Assembly (NCBI RefSeq): GCF_035825295.1
Contig: NZ_JAYMGI010000002.1
Span: forward strand, 3,787,001-3,851,000
Direction of reading: 5' to 3'
Length of the DNA stretch: 64,000 nucleotides
Source of the DNA: Actinacidiphila sp. DG2A-62
GTDB taxonomy: Bacteria > Actinomycetota > Actinomycetes > Streptomycetales > Streptomycetaceae
In this document: piece by piece, positions 9,198-19,494 of the stretch
Layout: every line of letters begins with the position of its first letter
How positions within the stretch are numbered: position 1 is the first letter of the stretch
Notes under the pieces: generated by a model
Database searches by the model: none
Told to the model about the DNA's origin: nothing
What the model saw: the letters and a program-made list of their open reading frames with translations, nothing else
Program-made: the position numbers and the translations under genes

Positions 9198-10288
9198 CCC
9201 GCGTGGTCGCCGACCAGTTCGACGGCGACCGCGCCGTCTTCGCGTGCCGTGATCTCGCCGGCCACCCATGCCTCCACGCCGCGGTCGGCGAGCACCGAGA
9301 GCGCCACGTCGACGGACTCCTCGGGCAGGACGGCGACCATGCCGACGCCCATGTTCAGGGTCTTCTCCAGCTCCTGGCGCTCGACGCCGCCCAGCTCGCC
9401 GACGGTGCGGAAGACCGGCGCGGGGGTCCAGGTGGAGCGGTCGACCACCGCGCGCAGGCCGTCCGGGATCACCCGGGCGAGGTTGTTGGCGAGCCCGCCG
9501 CCGGTGATGTGCGAGAAGGCGTGCACCTCGGCGGTGCGGGCCAGCGCCAGGCAGTCCAGCGAGTAGATCCTGGTCGGCTCCAGCAGCTCCTCGCCGAGGG
9601 TGCGGCCGAACTCCGGCACCTCCCGGTCCAGCGCCCAGCCGGCCCGGTCGAAGACCACGTGCCGCACCAGGCTGTACCCGTTCGAGTGAAGTCCGGAGGA
9701 CTCCAGGGCGATCACCGCGTCACCCGTACGGATGCGGTCCGCGCCCAGCAGCCGGTCCGCCTCGACCACGCCGGTGCCCGCGCCCGCCACGTCGAACTCG
9801 TCGGCGCCCAGCAGCCCCGGGTGCTCCGCGGTCTCGCCGCCGACCAGCGCGCAGCCGGCCAGCACACAGCCCTCGGCGATGCCCTTGACGATCGCCGCGA
9901 CCCGTTCGGGGTGGACCTTGCCGACGCAGATGTAGTCGGTCATGAACAGCGGCTCGGCGCCGCACACCACCAGGTCGTCGACCACCATGCCGACCAGGTC
10001 GTGGCCGATGGTGTCGTAGACGCCCATCCGGCGGGCGATGTCGACCTTGGTGCCGACGCCGTCGGTCGCCGAGGCGAGCAGCGGGCGCTGGTAGCGGGCG
10101 AGCGCGGAGGCGTCGAAGAGGCCGGCGAAGCCGCCGATGCCGCCGACGACCTCCGGGCGGGTGGCCTTGCCGACCCACTCCTTCATCAGGGTGACGGCGC
10201 GGTCGCCCGCCTCGATGTCGACGCCCGCGGCGGCGTAGCTGGCGCCGGTGGTCCCGGTGCCGGTGGGCCCGGCGGCTGTCTCAGACAT
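9194..10288 (-). CDS. purM: Phosphoribosylformylglycinamidine cyclo-ligase
   Basis: A 364-residue AIR synthetase, step 5 of purine synthesis (FGAM + ATP to AIR). Family segments are visible: SYAAAGVDIEAGDRAV, LLASATDGVGTKVDIA, HDLVGMVVDDLVVCGAEPLF, LVGGETAEHPG and FSHITGGGLANNLARV. The start is ATG at 10288 (MSETAAG); a GTG three codons upstream is possible. It lies 96 nt downstream of purF, so the pair is probably co-transcribed. Confidence 0.95.
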   Translation of the reverse strand: MSETAAGPTGTGTTGASYAAAGVDIEAGDRAVTLMKEWVGKATRPEVVGGIGGFAGLFDASALARYQRPLLASATDGVGTKVDIARRMGVYDTIGHDLVGMVVDDLVVCGAEPLFMTDYICVGKVHPERVAAIVKGIAEGCVLAGCALVGGETAEHPGLLGADEFDVAGAGTGVVEADRLLGADRIRTGDAVIALESSGLHSNGYSLVRHVVFDRAGWALDREVPEFGRTLGEELLEPTRIYSLDCLALARTAEVHAFSHITGGGLANNLARVIPDGLRAVVDRSTWTPAPVFRTVGELGGVERQELEKTLNMGVGMVAVLPEESVDVALSVLADRGVEAWVAGEITAREDGAVAVELVGDHAG

Positions 10289-10384
10289 GGCTGGCACTTT
10301 CGTGTCGTGGGTACGTCGCGGGGGCGGCCACGGTGCGGCCGCTCGGGGAGGCGGCGGTCATGGCGGTCGCGGCTCCTGCGGTGG

Positions 10385-11902
10385 TCACGGCCTGCGCAGG
10401 GCGTCGGCGGCGTCGGCGCCGCCGGCCAGCTCGACCTCCAGCAGCTGCTTGCCGAGCAGCTCGGGGTCGGGCAGGTCCATCGGGTACTCGCCGTCGAAGC
10501 AGGCCCGGCACAGGTTCGGCTTGGCGATGGTGGTCGCCTCGACCATGGCGTCGATGGAGATGTACGCCAGGGAGTCCGCGCCGAGCGAGGCGCCGATCTC
10601 CTCGACGCTCATCCCGTTGGCGATCAGCTCCGCGCGGGTGGCGAAGTCGATGCCGAAGAAGCACGGCCACTTCACCGGCGGCGAGGAGATCCGCACGTGC
10701 ACCTCGGCGGCGCCGGCCTCGCGGAGCATCCGGACCAGGGCGCGCTGGGTGTTGCCGCGGACGATCGAGTCGTCCACCACGACCAGCCGCTTGCCGCGGA
10801 TGACCTCCTTGAGCGGGTTGAGCTTGAGCCGGATGCCGAGCTGCCTGATGGTCTGCGACGGCTGGATGAACGTACGGCCCACGTAGCTGTTCTTGACCAG
10901 CCCGGAGCCGTACGGGATGCCGCTGGCCTCGGCGTAGCCGACCGCGGCCGGGGTCCCGGACTCCGGGGTGGGTATCACCAGGTCCGCCTCGACCGGGGCC
11001 TCACGGGCCAGCCGGCGGCCCATCTCGACCCGGGACAGGTAGACGTTGCGCCCGGCGATGTCGGTGTCGGGTCGGGCCAGGTAGACGTACTCGAAGACGC
11101 AGCCCTTGGGGCGGGCCTCGGCGAAGCGCGAGGAGCGCACGCCCTGCTCGTCGATGGCGATCAGCTCGCCCGGCTCGATCTCGCGGACGACGGTGGCGCC
11201 GCAGATGTCCAGCGCGGCGGTCTCCGAGGCGACCACCCAGCCGCGCTCCAGCCGGCCCAGCACCAGCGGGCGGATGCCCTGCGGGTCGCGGGCGGCGTAG
11301 AGGGTGTGCTCGTCCATGTAGACCAGGCTGAAGGCGCCCTTGACCTTCGGCAGCACCTGGACGGCGGCGGCCTCCACGGACAGCGGGGCGCCGTCCGGGC
11401 CGGTCTGGCCGGCCAGCAGCGCGGTGATCAGGTCGGTGTCGTTGGTGGCGGCGACCTTGGTGGCGCGGCCGGGGCCCTGCGGGAGGTCGGCGACGAGTTC
11501 GGCCAGTTCGACGGTGTTGACCAGGTTGCCGTTGTGGCCGAGCGCGATGGAGCCGTGCGCGGTGGCGCGGAAGGTGGGCTGGGCGTTCTCCCACACGGAG
11601 GCGCCGGTGGTCGAGTAGCGGGCGTGGCCGACGGCGATGTGGCCGGTCAGCGAACCGAGGGAGGTCTCGTCGAAGACCTGGGAGACCAGGCCCATGTCCT
11701 TGAAGACCAGGATCTGGGAGCCGTTGCTCACTGCGATGCCCGCGGACTCCTGTCCGCGGTGCTGCAGGGCGTACAGCCCGAAGTAGGTGAGTTTGGCGAC
11801 CTCTTCACCGGGGGCCCAGACACCGAAGACGCCGCAGGCGTCCTGGGGGCCCTTCTCTCCCGGAAGCAGGTCGTGGCTGAGTCGTCCGTCACCACGAGGC
11901 AC
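10385..11902 (-). CDS. purF: Amidophosphoribosyltransferase
   Basis: A 505-residue first enzyme of purine synthesis (PRPP + Gln to phosphoribosylamine). Cys23 in DACGVFG is the glutaminase nucleophile, so a short propeptide is expected to be removed. The glutamine domain shows HRGQESAGI, GHARYSTTG and LGHNGNLVN. The PRPP loop is VVVDDSIVRGNT, and late cysteines (PPVKWPCFFG, CRACFDGEYP) fit the Fe-S or Bacillus-type class. Start GTG at 11902 has no Shine-Dalgarno but a TAGACT hexamer 6 nt upstream, which suggests a leaderless mRNA. Confidence 0.95.
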   Translation of the reverse strand: MPRGDGRLSHDLLPGEKGPQDACGVFGVWAPGEEVAKLTYFGLYALQHRGQESAGIAVSNGSQILVFKDMGLVSQVFDETSLGSLTGHIAVGHARYSTTGASVWENAQPTFRATAHGSIALGHNGNLVNTVELAELVADLPQGPGRATKVAATNDTDLITALLAGQTGPDGAPLSVEAAAVQVLPKVKGAFSLVYMDEHTLYAARDPQGIRPLVLGRLERGWVVASETAALDICGATVVREIEPGELIAIDEQGVRSSRFAEARPKGCVFEYVYLARPDTDIAGRNVYLSRVEMGRRLAREAPVEADLVIPTPESGTPAAVGYAEASGIPYGSGLVKNSYVGRTFIQPSQTIRQLGIRLKLNPLKEVIRGKRLVVVDDSIVRGNTQRALVRMLREAGAAEVHVRISSPPVKWPCFFGIDFATRAELIANGMSVEEIGASLGADSLAYISIDAMVEATTIAKPNLCRACFDGEYPMDLPDPELLGKQLLEVELAGGADAADALRRP

Positions 11903-11908
11903 ATCACG

Positions 11909-11914
11909 AGTCTA
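11909..11914 (-). promoter_or_regulatory. Probable -10 element of leaderless purF
   Basis: The minus-strand hexamer TAGACT matches the streptomycete TANNNT -10 consensus and ends 6 nt before the purF GTG, so transcription would start at or next to the start codon. Confidence 0.5.
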
Positions 11915-12139
11915 GGGCAGGATCGGCCGTCGTCCGAACGAGGGACCCTTCGGATCAGCGGCTTCGCGCCGGGTCTATGCGCGTAGTGCCTTGTGCGGCA
12001 AGGGGCTGTGACGTCAACCCCAAGGCGGGGACGCGCTTCTACGGCGGGGGCGCGACCGAGGGCCGGGGGCGGGACGGGTCACGCGGTGATCACTGGGCGT
12101 GAGGCCGGGGGGCGCGGGCTCAGCGCAGCACCCGGAGGC

Positions 12140-12193
12140 TCCGGGCTCAGCCCATCACCGGCAGGTTCCGGGGTCAGCCCATCACCGGCAGGT
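12140..12193. repeat. Two 27-bp tandem copies spanning a stop codon
   Basis: Units 12140-12166 and 12167-12193 differ at one base. The right copy contains the last codons and stop of the maleylpyruvate-isomerase-like gene; the left copy duplicates the stop just beyond it. Confidence 0.85.
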
Positions 12194-12977
12194 ACGCGGC
12201 GAGGTCGGCGCGTTCGCCGCTCGCCGAGACGGCTGCGGCGTCCAGCGCCTCGGACCAGGCGAGGCGGCCGGTGGCCAGCCGCACCCAGGTCAGCGGGTCG
12301 GTCTCCACGACGTTCGGCGGGGTGCCGCGGGTGTGCCGGGGGCCCTCGACGCACTGCACCGCGGCGTACGGCGGCACCCGGACCTCGACCGAGCCGCCCG
12401 GCGCCTTGGCCGCGAGCGCGTCGGCGAGCACCCGCACGGTCGCGGCGAGGGCCTGCCGGTCCAGCGTGACCGGGACACCGGTCGCCCGGGACAGGTCGTC
12501 GCTGTGCACGACCAGCTCCACCAGGCGCGTGACCGTGAAGTCCAGCGCGCGCATCGCGGTGAACACGTGCGGGACGACCAGGTCGGTGCGGACCGCCGCG
12601 GCGCGCAGCTCGGCCGCGCGCGCGGTCGCCGCGTCGAGGGCGGCGACCGGGTCCTCGGTCGCGGCGGCCGTCTCCCGGGTGTCCCGGTCCAGCCGGTCGG
12701 CGATGCCCGCGGTGGACAGCGCCCACCGCGACAGGCCGGTGACCTGCGCGGTCGGCGGCAGCGGCGGCTGCGCGAGCAGCTCGGGCACGGCGTCGACCTG
12801 GCGCACGACGTGCACGACCAGCGTCCGCACGTCCCACCCCGGCAGGCCGCTGTCCGCGGCCCACTGCTCGGCGGTCAGCTCCCGCACGGCGCGCCGCACG
12901 TGCTCCACCTGCGCGAGCAGCGCGTCCCACGTCCTGCCGGGGTCGTACGTCCGCGCGCGGCGGCTGGCCTGAGACAT
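12174..12977 (-). CDS. Maleylpyruvate isomerase / sterol carrier-like protein (DinB fold)
   Basis: A 267-residue protein. The N-terminal half has the metal-binding mycothiol-dependent maleylpyruvate isomerase/DinB layout (TWDALLAQVEHVRRAV, LPGWDVRTLVVHVVRQVD), with LVELVVHSDDLSRATGV supplying a further candidate His. The C-terminal half (about 170-265) resembles a sterol-carrier-like domain. The substrate is unknown; the family uses mycothiol. Start ATG at 12977 has TAGGCT 6 nt upstream and no ribosome site, so it is probably leaderless. Confidence 0.78.
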   Translation of the reverse strand: MSQASRRARTYDPGRTWDALLAQVEHVRRAVRELTAEQWAADSGLPGWDVRTLVVHVVRQVDAVPELLAQPPLPPTAQVTGLSRWALSTAGIADRLDRDTRETAAATEDPVAALDAATARAAELRAAAVRTDLVVPHVFTAMRALDFTVTRLVELVVHSDDLSRATGVPVTLDRQALAATVRVLADALAAKAPGGSVEVRVPPYAAVQCVEGPRHTRGTPPNVVETDPLTWVRLATGRLAWSEALDAAAVSASGERADLAAYLPVMG

Positions 12978-13060
12978 GCGCCGAGCCTAACGGCCGCCCC
13001 TGACAGACCGGCCCGGCCGGTGGGCGGCGGGCGGGCGGCGGGCCGGCTGGGCGCCGGGGA

Positions 13061-13264
13061 TCAGCCCTGGCGGGGGCGCTCGAAGGTGAGCAGCAGGCCC
13101 TCGACGGCCCCGGGGCCTATCCGGCCCTTGACGTCGGCCGAGGTGATCGCCTTGAGCGCCCAGCCGTCCTCCGCGTGCTTGTTGAGGGTCTTCTCCAGCT
13201 TGTCGCTGTCCAGGGCGTCGCCGATGAGCGACTCACGGAACGTGACGACCTTGTACTCGTACAT
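13061..13264 (-). CDS. DUF4177 family small protein
   Basis: 67 residues, beginning MYEYKVVTFRESLIGD and containing NKHAEDGWALKAITS, the EDGW motif of DUF4177. GAAGGG lies upstream of ATG at 13264. Function unknown. A second DUF4177-type protein is encoded at 36793-36957. Confidence 0.82.
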   Translation of the reverse strand: MYEYKVVTFRESLIGDALDSDKLEKTLNKHAEDGWALKAITSADVKGRIGPGAVEGLLLTFERPRQG

Positions 13265-13437
13265 GTGCGGGCCCTTCGGGTGCGGTCGGTGGTGCGGGCG
13301 CGTGGACGGGTGCGGTTCCCGGGACGAGACCCGCGGGTGCGCGCGACAGGTACGACGGTCGGGACGGCCGGTCGGGTTCCGCCGTTGGGCCGTACGGGTG
13401 GCGGCGGGGACAGCCAACCACGCGTGGCGGTCCGCGG

Positions 13438-14172
13438 TCAGCGCCCGCGGGACTCCGGCGTGTCCCCGGCGGGGTCCGCGGGCTGGTTGGCGGGCTGGTC
13501 CGCGCCGGGTTCGGCGGTCGGTTCCGCGGTCGGTTCGGCGGCCGGGGCAGCGCCCGTGGCGTCTTCTCCGCCCGGGGCGTCGCCCGGGGCGTCGCCCGCG
13601 GCCGCCGCGCGGCGGCCGCGGACCCGCCGGTAGCTCCACGCCAGCAGGCCGAGCAGGATCAGGCCGGACAGGATGAGGCTCGAACCGGTGCTCCAGCCGG
13701 CGAAGGGCAGCCACGACACCGGCCGCACCCCCCAGACCACGCCCGCGCCGATCAGGCCGAGGCCGGCCAGCAGCGAGCCGGCGATCCGCCAGCCGGTCGC
13801 GACGCTCGCCTCGACGCCTTCCATGGCCTTGGCACGGACCGGTTCCTCGAACCGGGCGACCGCGGGAATCGCGCGCGACAGCAGGACCAGGCCGGCCAGC
13901 ACGAGCAGCATGCCCGGCCCCGGCAGCACCAGCAGCGCCACGCCGACCAGCAGCAGCACGCCGCCGAGCGTGCCGAGCACCACGCGGGTGACGGGATGCA
14001 GCTGCCCCTCGGGCCTGCGCCGCCCCTCGCGCCCCGCCCGGCCGCCGCCCGCGCCATCGGGCCCCGCCCCCGCGGCCCCAGCGCTCCCGGCGCTCCCCGC
14101 CCGGTCGTCCCCGTCCCGCGCGCGCGCCGCGTCGGCCGCCGCCTGCTGATCCGCCCGTCGCGCTGCGCTCAC
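13438..14172 (-). CDS. PGPGW-family transmembrane protein
   Basis: 244 residues. A disordered Ala/Gly/Asp-rich N-terminus (about 1-60) is followed by hydrophobic helices (VVLGTLGGVLLLVGVALLVL, MLLVLAGLVLLSRAI, then IAGSLLAGLGLIGAGVVW and LILSGLILLGLLAWSY). The motif LVLPGPGMLLVLAGLVLLS is typical of the PGPGW family. The C-terminal tail is acidic and contains repeated AEPTAEP units. Start GTG at 14172 has GGTGAAGG upstream. Function unknown. Confidence 0.8.
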   Translation of the reverse strand: MSAARRADQQAAADAARARDGDDRAGSAGSAGAAGAGPDGAGGGRAGREGRRRPEGQLHPVTRVVLGTLGGVLLLVGVALLVLPGPGMLLVLAGLVLLSRAIPAVARFEEPVRAKAMEGVEASVATGWRIAGSLLAGLGLIGAGVVWGVRPVSWLPFAGWSTGSSLILSGLILLGLLAWSYRRVRGRRAAAAGDAPGDAPGGEDATGAAPAAEPTAEPTAEPGADQPANQPADPAGDTPESRGR

Positions 14173-14230
14173 GCCTTCACCGTAACCGCGCGGCCCGAAG
14201 AACCCGGGCTTACGCCCCGGACAAGGGGAA

Positions 14231-14245
14231 ATCAGATACTCTGAT
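14231..14245. promoter_or_regulatory. Palindromic operator overlapping the vapB -10 element
   Basis: The perfect palindrome ATCAGA-TAC-TCTGAT lies 5 nt before the antitoxin ATG. Its centre provides TACTCT (14237-14242), a -10 match exactly 7 nt from the start codon, so antitoxin binding would block RNA polymerase. Autorepression is the rule in this family; binding here is inferred. Confidence 0.65.
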
Positions 14246-14249
14246 AGGC

Positions 14250-14504
14250 ATGAAGCTGATGACCGCCACCGAGGCGTCGCGCAACTTCGCCGCAGTATTG
14301 GACGCCGCCGAGCACGGTGAGACGATCGTGATCACGCGTGCCGGCCGCAGGCTCGCGCTGGTCGGTCCCGCGCCGACGGGGAACGGCGGCGCGCTCAACG
14401 ACGCACTGGCCGGGCACCGCCCGGACGACCGCTTCGCCGAGGACGTGAGCGGGGCGCGGGACCTGCTCACCGACGAGCCGGGTGCACAATGGCCCGACGC
14501 CTGA
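14250..14504 (+). CDS. Phd/YefM-type antitoxin of a VapBC module
   Basis: 84 residues. MKLMTATEASRNFAAVLDAA and GETIVITRAGRRLALVGPA form the Phd/YefM fold that binds DNA, and the acidic C-terminal tail would wrap the toxin. The last 16 nt overlap the toxin gene, so translation is coupled. No Shine-Dalgarno is seen; the -10-like TACTCT 7 nt upstream suggests a leaderless transcript. The overlapping palindrome is the likely operator. Confidence 0.88.
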   Translation: MKLMTATEASRNFAAVLDAAEHGETIVITRAGRRLALVGPAPTGNGGALNDALAGHRPDDRFAEDVSGARDLLTDEPGAQWPDA

Positions 14505-14890
14505 TCCTGGACACGGGGGTGCTCATCGGTGTCGAGCGCACCGGCGCGGCCGTCGCCTTCGCGCCCGACGACGACGTGGTCATCGCCGCCGTCACCGCCG
14601 CCGAGCTGCTCCTCGGCGTGGAACTCGCAGACGACGCCCGGCGGCAGGCACGCGAGGACTTCGTCACCGCGGTCCTCGCCGTCGTCCCGGTGGCGGAGTA
14701 CGACCTCACCGTCGCCCGCACCCACGCGCGCTTGCTCGCCCATGTCCGCCGCCAGGGCCGCCCGCGCGGCGCCCACGACCTGATCATCGCCGCCACGGCC
14801 GCCGCCACGGCCCGCACCGTCGTCACCCACGACCGCCAAGCGGCCTTCGACGCCCTCCCCGGCGTCCGCACCACCTCCCTCACCGACTGA
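14489..14890 (+). CDS. PIN-domain ribonuclease toxin, VapC family
   Basis: 133 residues. The acidic PIN residues are visible: Asp in LILDTGVLIGVER, Glu in TAAELLLGVE, and Asp residues in GAHDLIIAATA and VVTHDRQAAF. VapC toxins cleave tRNA or rRNA when the antitoxin is degraded; the target here is unknown. ATG at 14489 overlaps the antitoxin by 16 nt. Confidence 0.9.
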   Translation: MARRLILDTGVLIGVERTGAAVAFAPDDDVVIAAVTAAELLLGVELADDARRQAREDFVTAVLAVVPVAEYDLTVARTHARLLAHVRRQGRPRGAHDLIIAATAAATARTVVTHDRQAAFDALPGVRTTSLTD

Positions 14891-14955
14891 CCCGGCGGAC
14901 GCGGCAGCCGGCGCCTTCCCCGGCCGGGCGCCGGAGACGCCCGCCCCAAGCAGGC

Positions 14956-14985
14956 GCCCCGGCGCGCTGTCGGCGCGGCCGGGGC
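14956..14985. terminator. Hairpin between convergent vapC and purL
   Basis: GCCCCGGCGCGC / GCGCGGCCGGGGC, a 12-bp stem with one bulge and a 5-nt loop in the 120-nt gap between two convergent genes. A weaker hairpin lies at about 14911-14935. Confidence 0.6.
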
Positions 14986-15010
14986 ACCCGGGGACGTACG
15001 AGGAGGGGGA

Positions 15011-17256
<2,246 letters not shown>

Positions 17257-17260
<4 letters not shown>

Positions 17261-17961
17261 GCGCTGACCAGCTTCTTGAGTACGGAGGTGAAGAACGCGA
17301 GCCCGTCGGTGCGGCCGGTGCCGATCAGCGGCTCCACGGCGTGCTCGGGGTGCGGCATCAGGCCGACGACGTTGCCGGCCGCGTTGGTGATGCCGGCGAT
17401 GTCACGCAGCGACCCGTTGGGGTTGCCGTAGCCGTCGGCGACCGGGCCGGCGGTGGCGTAGCGGAAGGCCACCCGGCCCTCGGCCTCCAGCTCGTCCAGG
17501 GTGCGCTCGTCGGCGGTGTAGCGGCCGTCGATGTTCTTCAGCGGAATGGAGATCTCCTGGCCCGCGGTGAAGTCCGCGGTCCACGCGGTCGCCGCGGTCT
17601 CGACCCGCAGCCGCTGGTCCCGGCAGACGAAGTGGAGTTCGGTGTTCCGCAGCATCGCGCCGGGCAGCAGGTGCGCCTCGCACAGGACCTGGAAACCGTT
17701 GCAGATGCCCAGCACCGGCATTCCGTCCTTCGCCTGGGCGATGATCGTCTCCATCACGGGCGAGAAACGGGAGATGGCGCCGGCCCGCAGATAGTCGCCG
17801 TAACTGAAGCCGCCGGGCAGCACCACCGCGTCGACCTGCTTGAGGTCCTTGTCGCGGTGCCACAGCGGCACGGCTTCGGCGCCGGCCAGCCGCGCCGCGC
17901 GGGCGGTGTCACGGTCGTCCAGTGTTCCCGGGAATGTGACGACACCAATGCGTGCAGTCAC
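17257..17961 (-). CDS. purQ: Phosphoribosylformylglycinamidine synthase, glutaminase subunit
   Basis: 234-residue class I glutamine amidotransferase that feeds ammonia to PurL. Nucleophile Cys87 lies in [11 protein letters not shown] and the His/Glu pair in [28 protein letters not shown] is the oxyanion-side segment. Four-nucleotide overlaps with purS upstream and purL downstream imply coupled translation. Confidence 0.96.
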
Positions 17962-18203
17962 GACTCGACCTTTACATTGAAGTCCTCGATCACGGTGTTG
18001 GCGAGAAACGTTTCCGTGATCTCCCGAATGCGGGCGAGGGCCGCGTCGTCGACGGGACCCTCGACCTCCAGTTCAAAGCGCTTTCCCTGACGTACGTCGG
18101 AGATCCCCTCGAAGCCCAGGCGCGGCAGTGCTCGCTGCACCGCCTGGCCCTGGGGGTCGAGGATCTCCGGCTTGAGCATGACGTCGACTACGACGCGTGC
18201 CAC
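17958..18203 (-). CDS. purS: Phosphoribosylformylglycinamidine synthase, PurS subunit
   Basis: 81 residues, the dimeric adaptor of the PurLQS complex. Contains [19 protein letters not shown] and [13 protein letters not shown]. Start GTG at 18203 follows GGGAG with 5-nt spacing; the frame stays open to 18275, but those residues fall outside the family length. It is first in the purS-purQ-purL operon and divergent from lsr2. Confidence 0.94.
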   Translation of the reverse strand: MARVVVDVMLKPEILDPQGQAVQRALPRLGFEGISDVRQGKRFELEVEGPVDDAALARIREITETFLANTVIEDFNVKVES

Positions 18204-18621
18204 TGGCACTCCCGGTGGTGTGGTGCGTGAGGTTCCCTCAGCGTACCGGGTGGGAAAATCTACGCGCGTGGACATACGTGTGGGTCACATCTGGTTGCCC
18301 GAAGCACTCACTCGCACCTCTTCCTCGCACTCCCGCGCGCCTCCCCGCGCCCCCTGGCGCACCACCGGTCGCATCGCGCGGCGTACCGGCGGACACCCCC
18401 TCGGCCGCCGGCGAAGGCGCCGAGATCTTCGATCACGTTTATGTATCAGCTGGCGGATTACTTGGGCTGACCCCCGAAGAAAACATAGGGTCCCCGTGCG
18501 AAGTGATGCGGCTCTCACGCTTGCGGCGCCGCTTGCTTGGGAATTATCTCGAACAGCACCACCGGGCAGCCCTGTCGCCGTCGCCCGGCGAGCCGATGGC
18601 GTAATGAAAGGACCGAACCTT
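18204..18621. other. Divergent promoter region between purS and lsr2
   Basis: 418 nt with no convincing gene. The half next to lsr2 (about 18,420-18,560) is AT-richer and includes TTTATGTATCAG and GAAAACATAGGG. This would suit a gene whose product binds AT-rich DNA and may repress itself, but that is inference. No clear PurR-type box was found by eye. Confidence 0.5.
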
Positions 18622-18939
18622 ATGGCGCAACGCGTACTGGTCACCCTCGCCGACGACCTGGACGGCGGCCAAGCGGAGGAAACCATCGCTTTCGGCGTCG
18701 ACGGACAGTGGTACGAGATCGATCTCTCGTCCGAGAATGCGGACAAGTTGCGCAAGGAACTCGCGCCTTACGTGGAGGCCGGCCGCCGCCGCACCCTTTC
18801 CGGCCGCGCCTACAAGCGCACCCCGATCGCCCCCACGCCGGCCACCGTGCGCGCGTGGGCGCAGTCGAACGGCTTCGAGGTGCCGGCCCGCGGGCGCATC
18901 CCCAAAAAGGTCTACGAGGCGTTCAACCGGGCGAGCTGA
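18622..18939 (+). CDS. lsr2: Lsr2 nucleoid-associated protein / xenogeneic silencer
   Basis: 105 residues. The N-terminal oligomerisation part (MAQRVLVTLADDLDGGQAEE, FGVDGQWYEIDL) is followed by the C-terminal DNA-binding part VRAWAQSNGFEVPARGRIPK with the RGR AT-hook-like motif. Lsr2 silences AT-rich horizontally acquired DNA in actinobacteria. ATG at 18622 has GAAAGGA 9 nt upstream; the longer open frame upstream is not part of the family. Confidence 0.96.
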   Translation: MAQRVLVTLADDLDGGQAEETIAFGVDGQWYEIDLSSENADKLRKELAPYVEAGRRRTLSGRAYKRTPIAPTPATVRAWAQSNGFEVPARGRIPKKVYEAFNRAS

Positions 18940-19070
18940 CGCCGCGTCGGGGCCGGACGCGCGGGCGGTCGGCCCCGATTGGACAGCCACCCCCTGATGT
19001 CCGCTAGTGTGGGGACCACGCCGAGGGCGGGGCCACCGCAGCAGCGGGAAAGCCCAGGTCGAGGCGGCGT

Positions 19071-19141
19071 GCGGGTGTAGCTCAGTAGTAGAGCGCCCCC
19101 CTTCCAGGGGGAGGGGCAGTGTGCAATTCCTGTCGCCCGCT
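19071..19141 (+). tRNA. tRNA-Gly (TCC) with an unusual T arm
   Basis: The acceptor stem is GCGGGTG/CGCCCGC and the D stem GCTC/GAGC. The anticodon stem is CCCCC/GGGGA (one end mismatch) with loop CTTCCAG, anticodon TCC. The T arm reads CAGTGTGCAATTCCTGT and lacks the standard GTTCRA loop. CCA is not encoded. It is 131 nt downstream of lsr2. Confidence 0.8.
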
Positions 19142-19171
19142 CTGGTCACTGGTACAGTGATCGCAGCACGT

Positions 19172-19244
19172 GCGGACGTGGCTCAGTTGGTAGAGCATCA
19201 CCTTGCCAAGGTGAGGGTCGCGAGTTCGAATCTCGTCGTCCGCT
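19172..19244 (+). tRNA. tRNA-Gly (GCC), copy 1
   Basis: A standard 73-nt cloverleaf. Acceptor GCGGACG/CGTCCGC, anticodon stem CACC with loop TTGCCAA (anticodon GCC), and canonical T loop TTCGAAT. CCA is encoded at 19245-19247. It is identical to copy 2. Confidence 0.96.
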
Positions 19245-19256
19245 CCAGCACGACGG

Positions 19257-19282
19257 AGGCCCCGGTCAAGCGACCGGGGCCT
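19257..19282 (+). terminator. Terminator after tRNA-Gly(GCC) copy 1
   Basis: AGGCCCCGGTC / GACCGGGGCCT, an 11-bp stem with loop AAGC followed by TCG. The same hairpin type follows copy 2. Confidence 0.8.
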
Positions 19283-19358
19283 TCGCCGTGTCCCGGCCAG
19301 GTGTGCGGAACCCGTTTCTCACCTCCCGGACGCTTCGGGTACAGTAGCGACACGCCCT

Positions 19359-19431
19359 GCGGACGTGGCTCAGTTGGTAGAGCATCACCTTGCCAAGGTG
19401 AGGGTCGCGAGTTCGAATCTCGTCGTCCGCT
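19359..19431 (+). tRNA. tRNA-Gly (GCC), copy 2
   Basis: Identical in sequence to copy 1 over all 73 nt, with encoded CCA at 19432-19434. The two copies and their terminators form a roughly 190-bp tandem duplication. Confidence 0.96.
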
Positions 19432-19440
19432 CCAGCACGG

Positions 19441-19472
19441 CGAAGGCCCCGGTCGACCGACCGGGGCCTTCG
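19441..19472. terminator. Bidirectional terminator between tRNA-Gly copy 2 and purC
   Basis: A perfect 14-bp stem CGAAGGCCCCGGTC / GACCGGGGCCTTCG with a 4-nt loop. It serves the tRNA on the plus strand and purC, which ends at 19495, on the minus strand. Confidence 0.85.
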
Positions 19473-19494
19473 CCGTGTCCGCGGGCCGGGCCGG

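Noticed and set aside
9203..11986. A 927-codon plus-strand frame opposite purM and purF
   Set aside because: Antisense shadow with no recognisable domain; purM and purF are certain.
18204..18621. Purine riboswitch upstream of purS or purA
   Set aside because: No purine aptamer core or three-way junction could be drawn; only simple hairpins are present.
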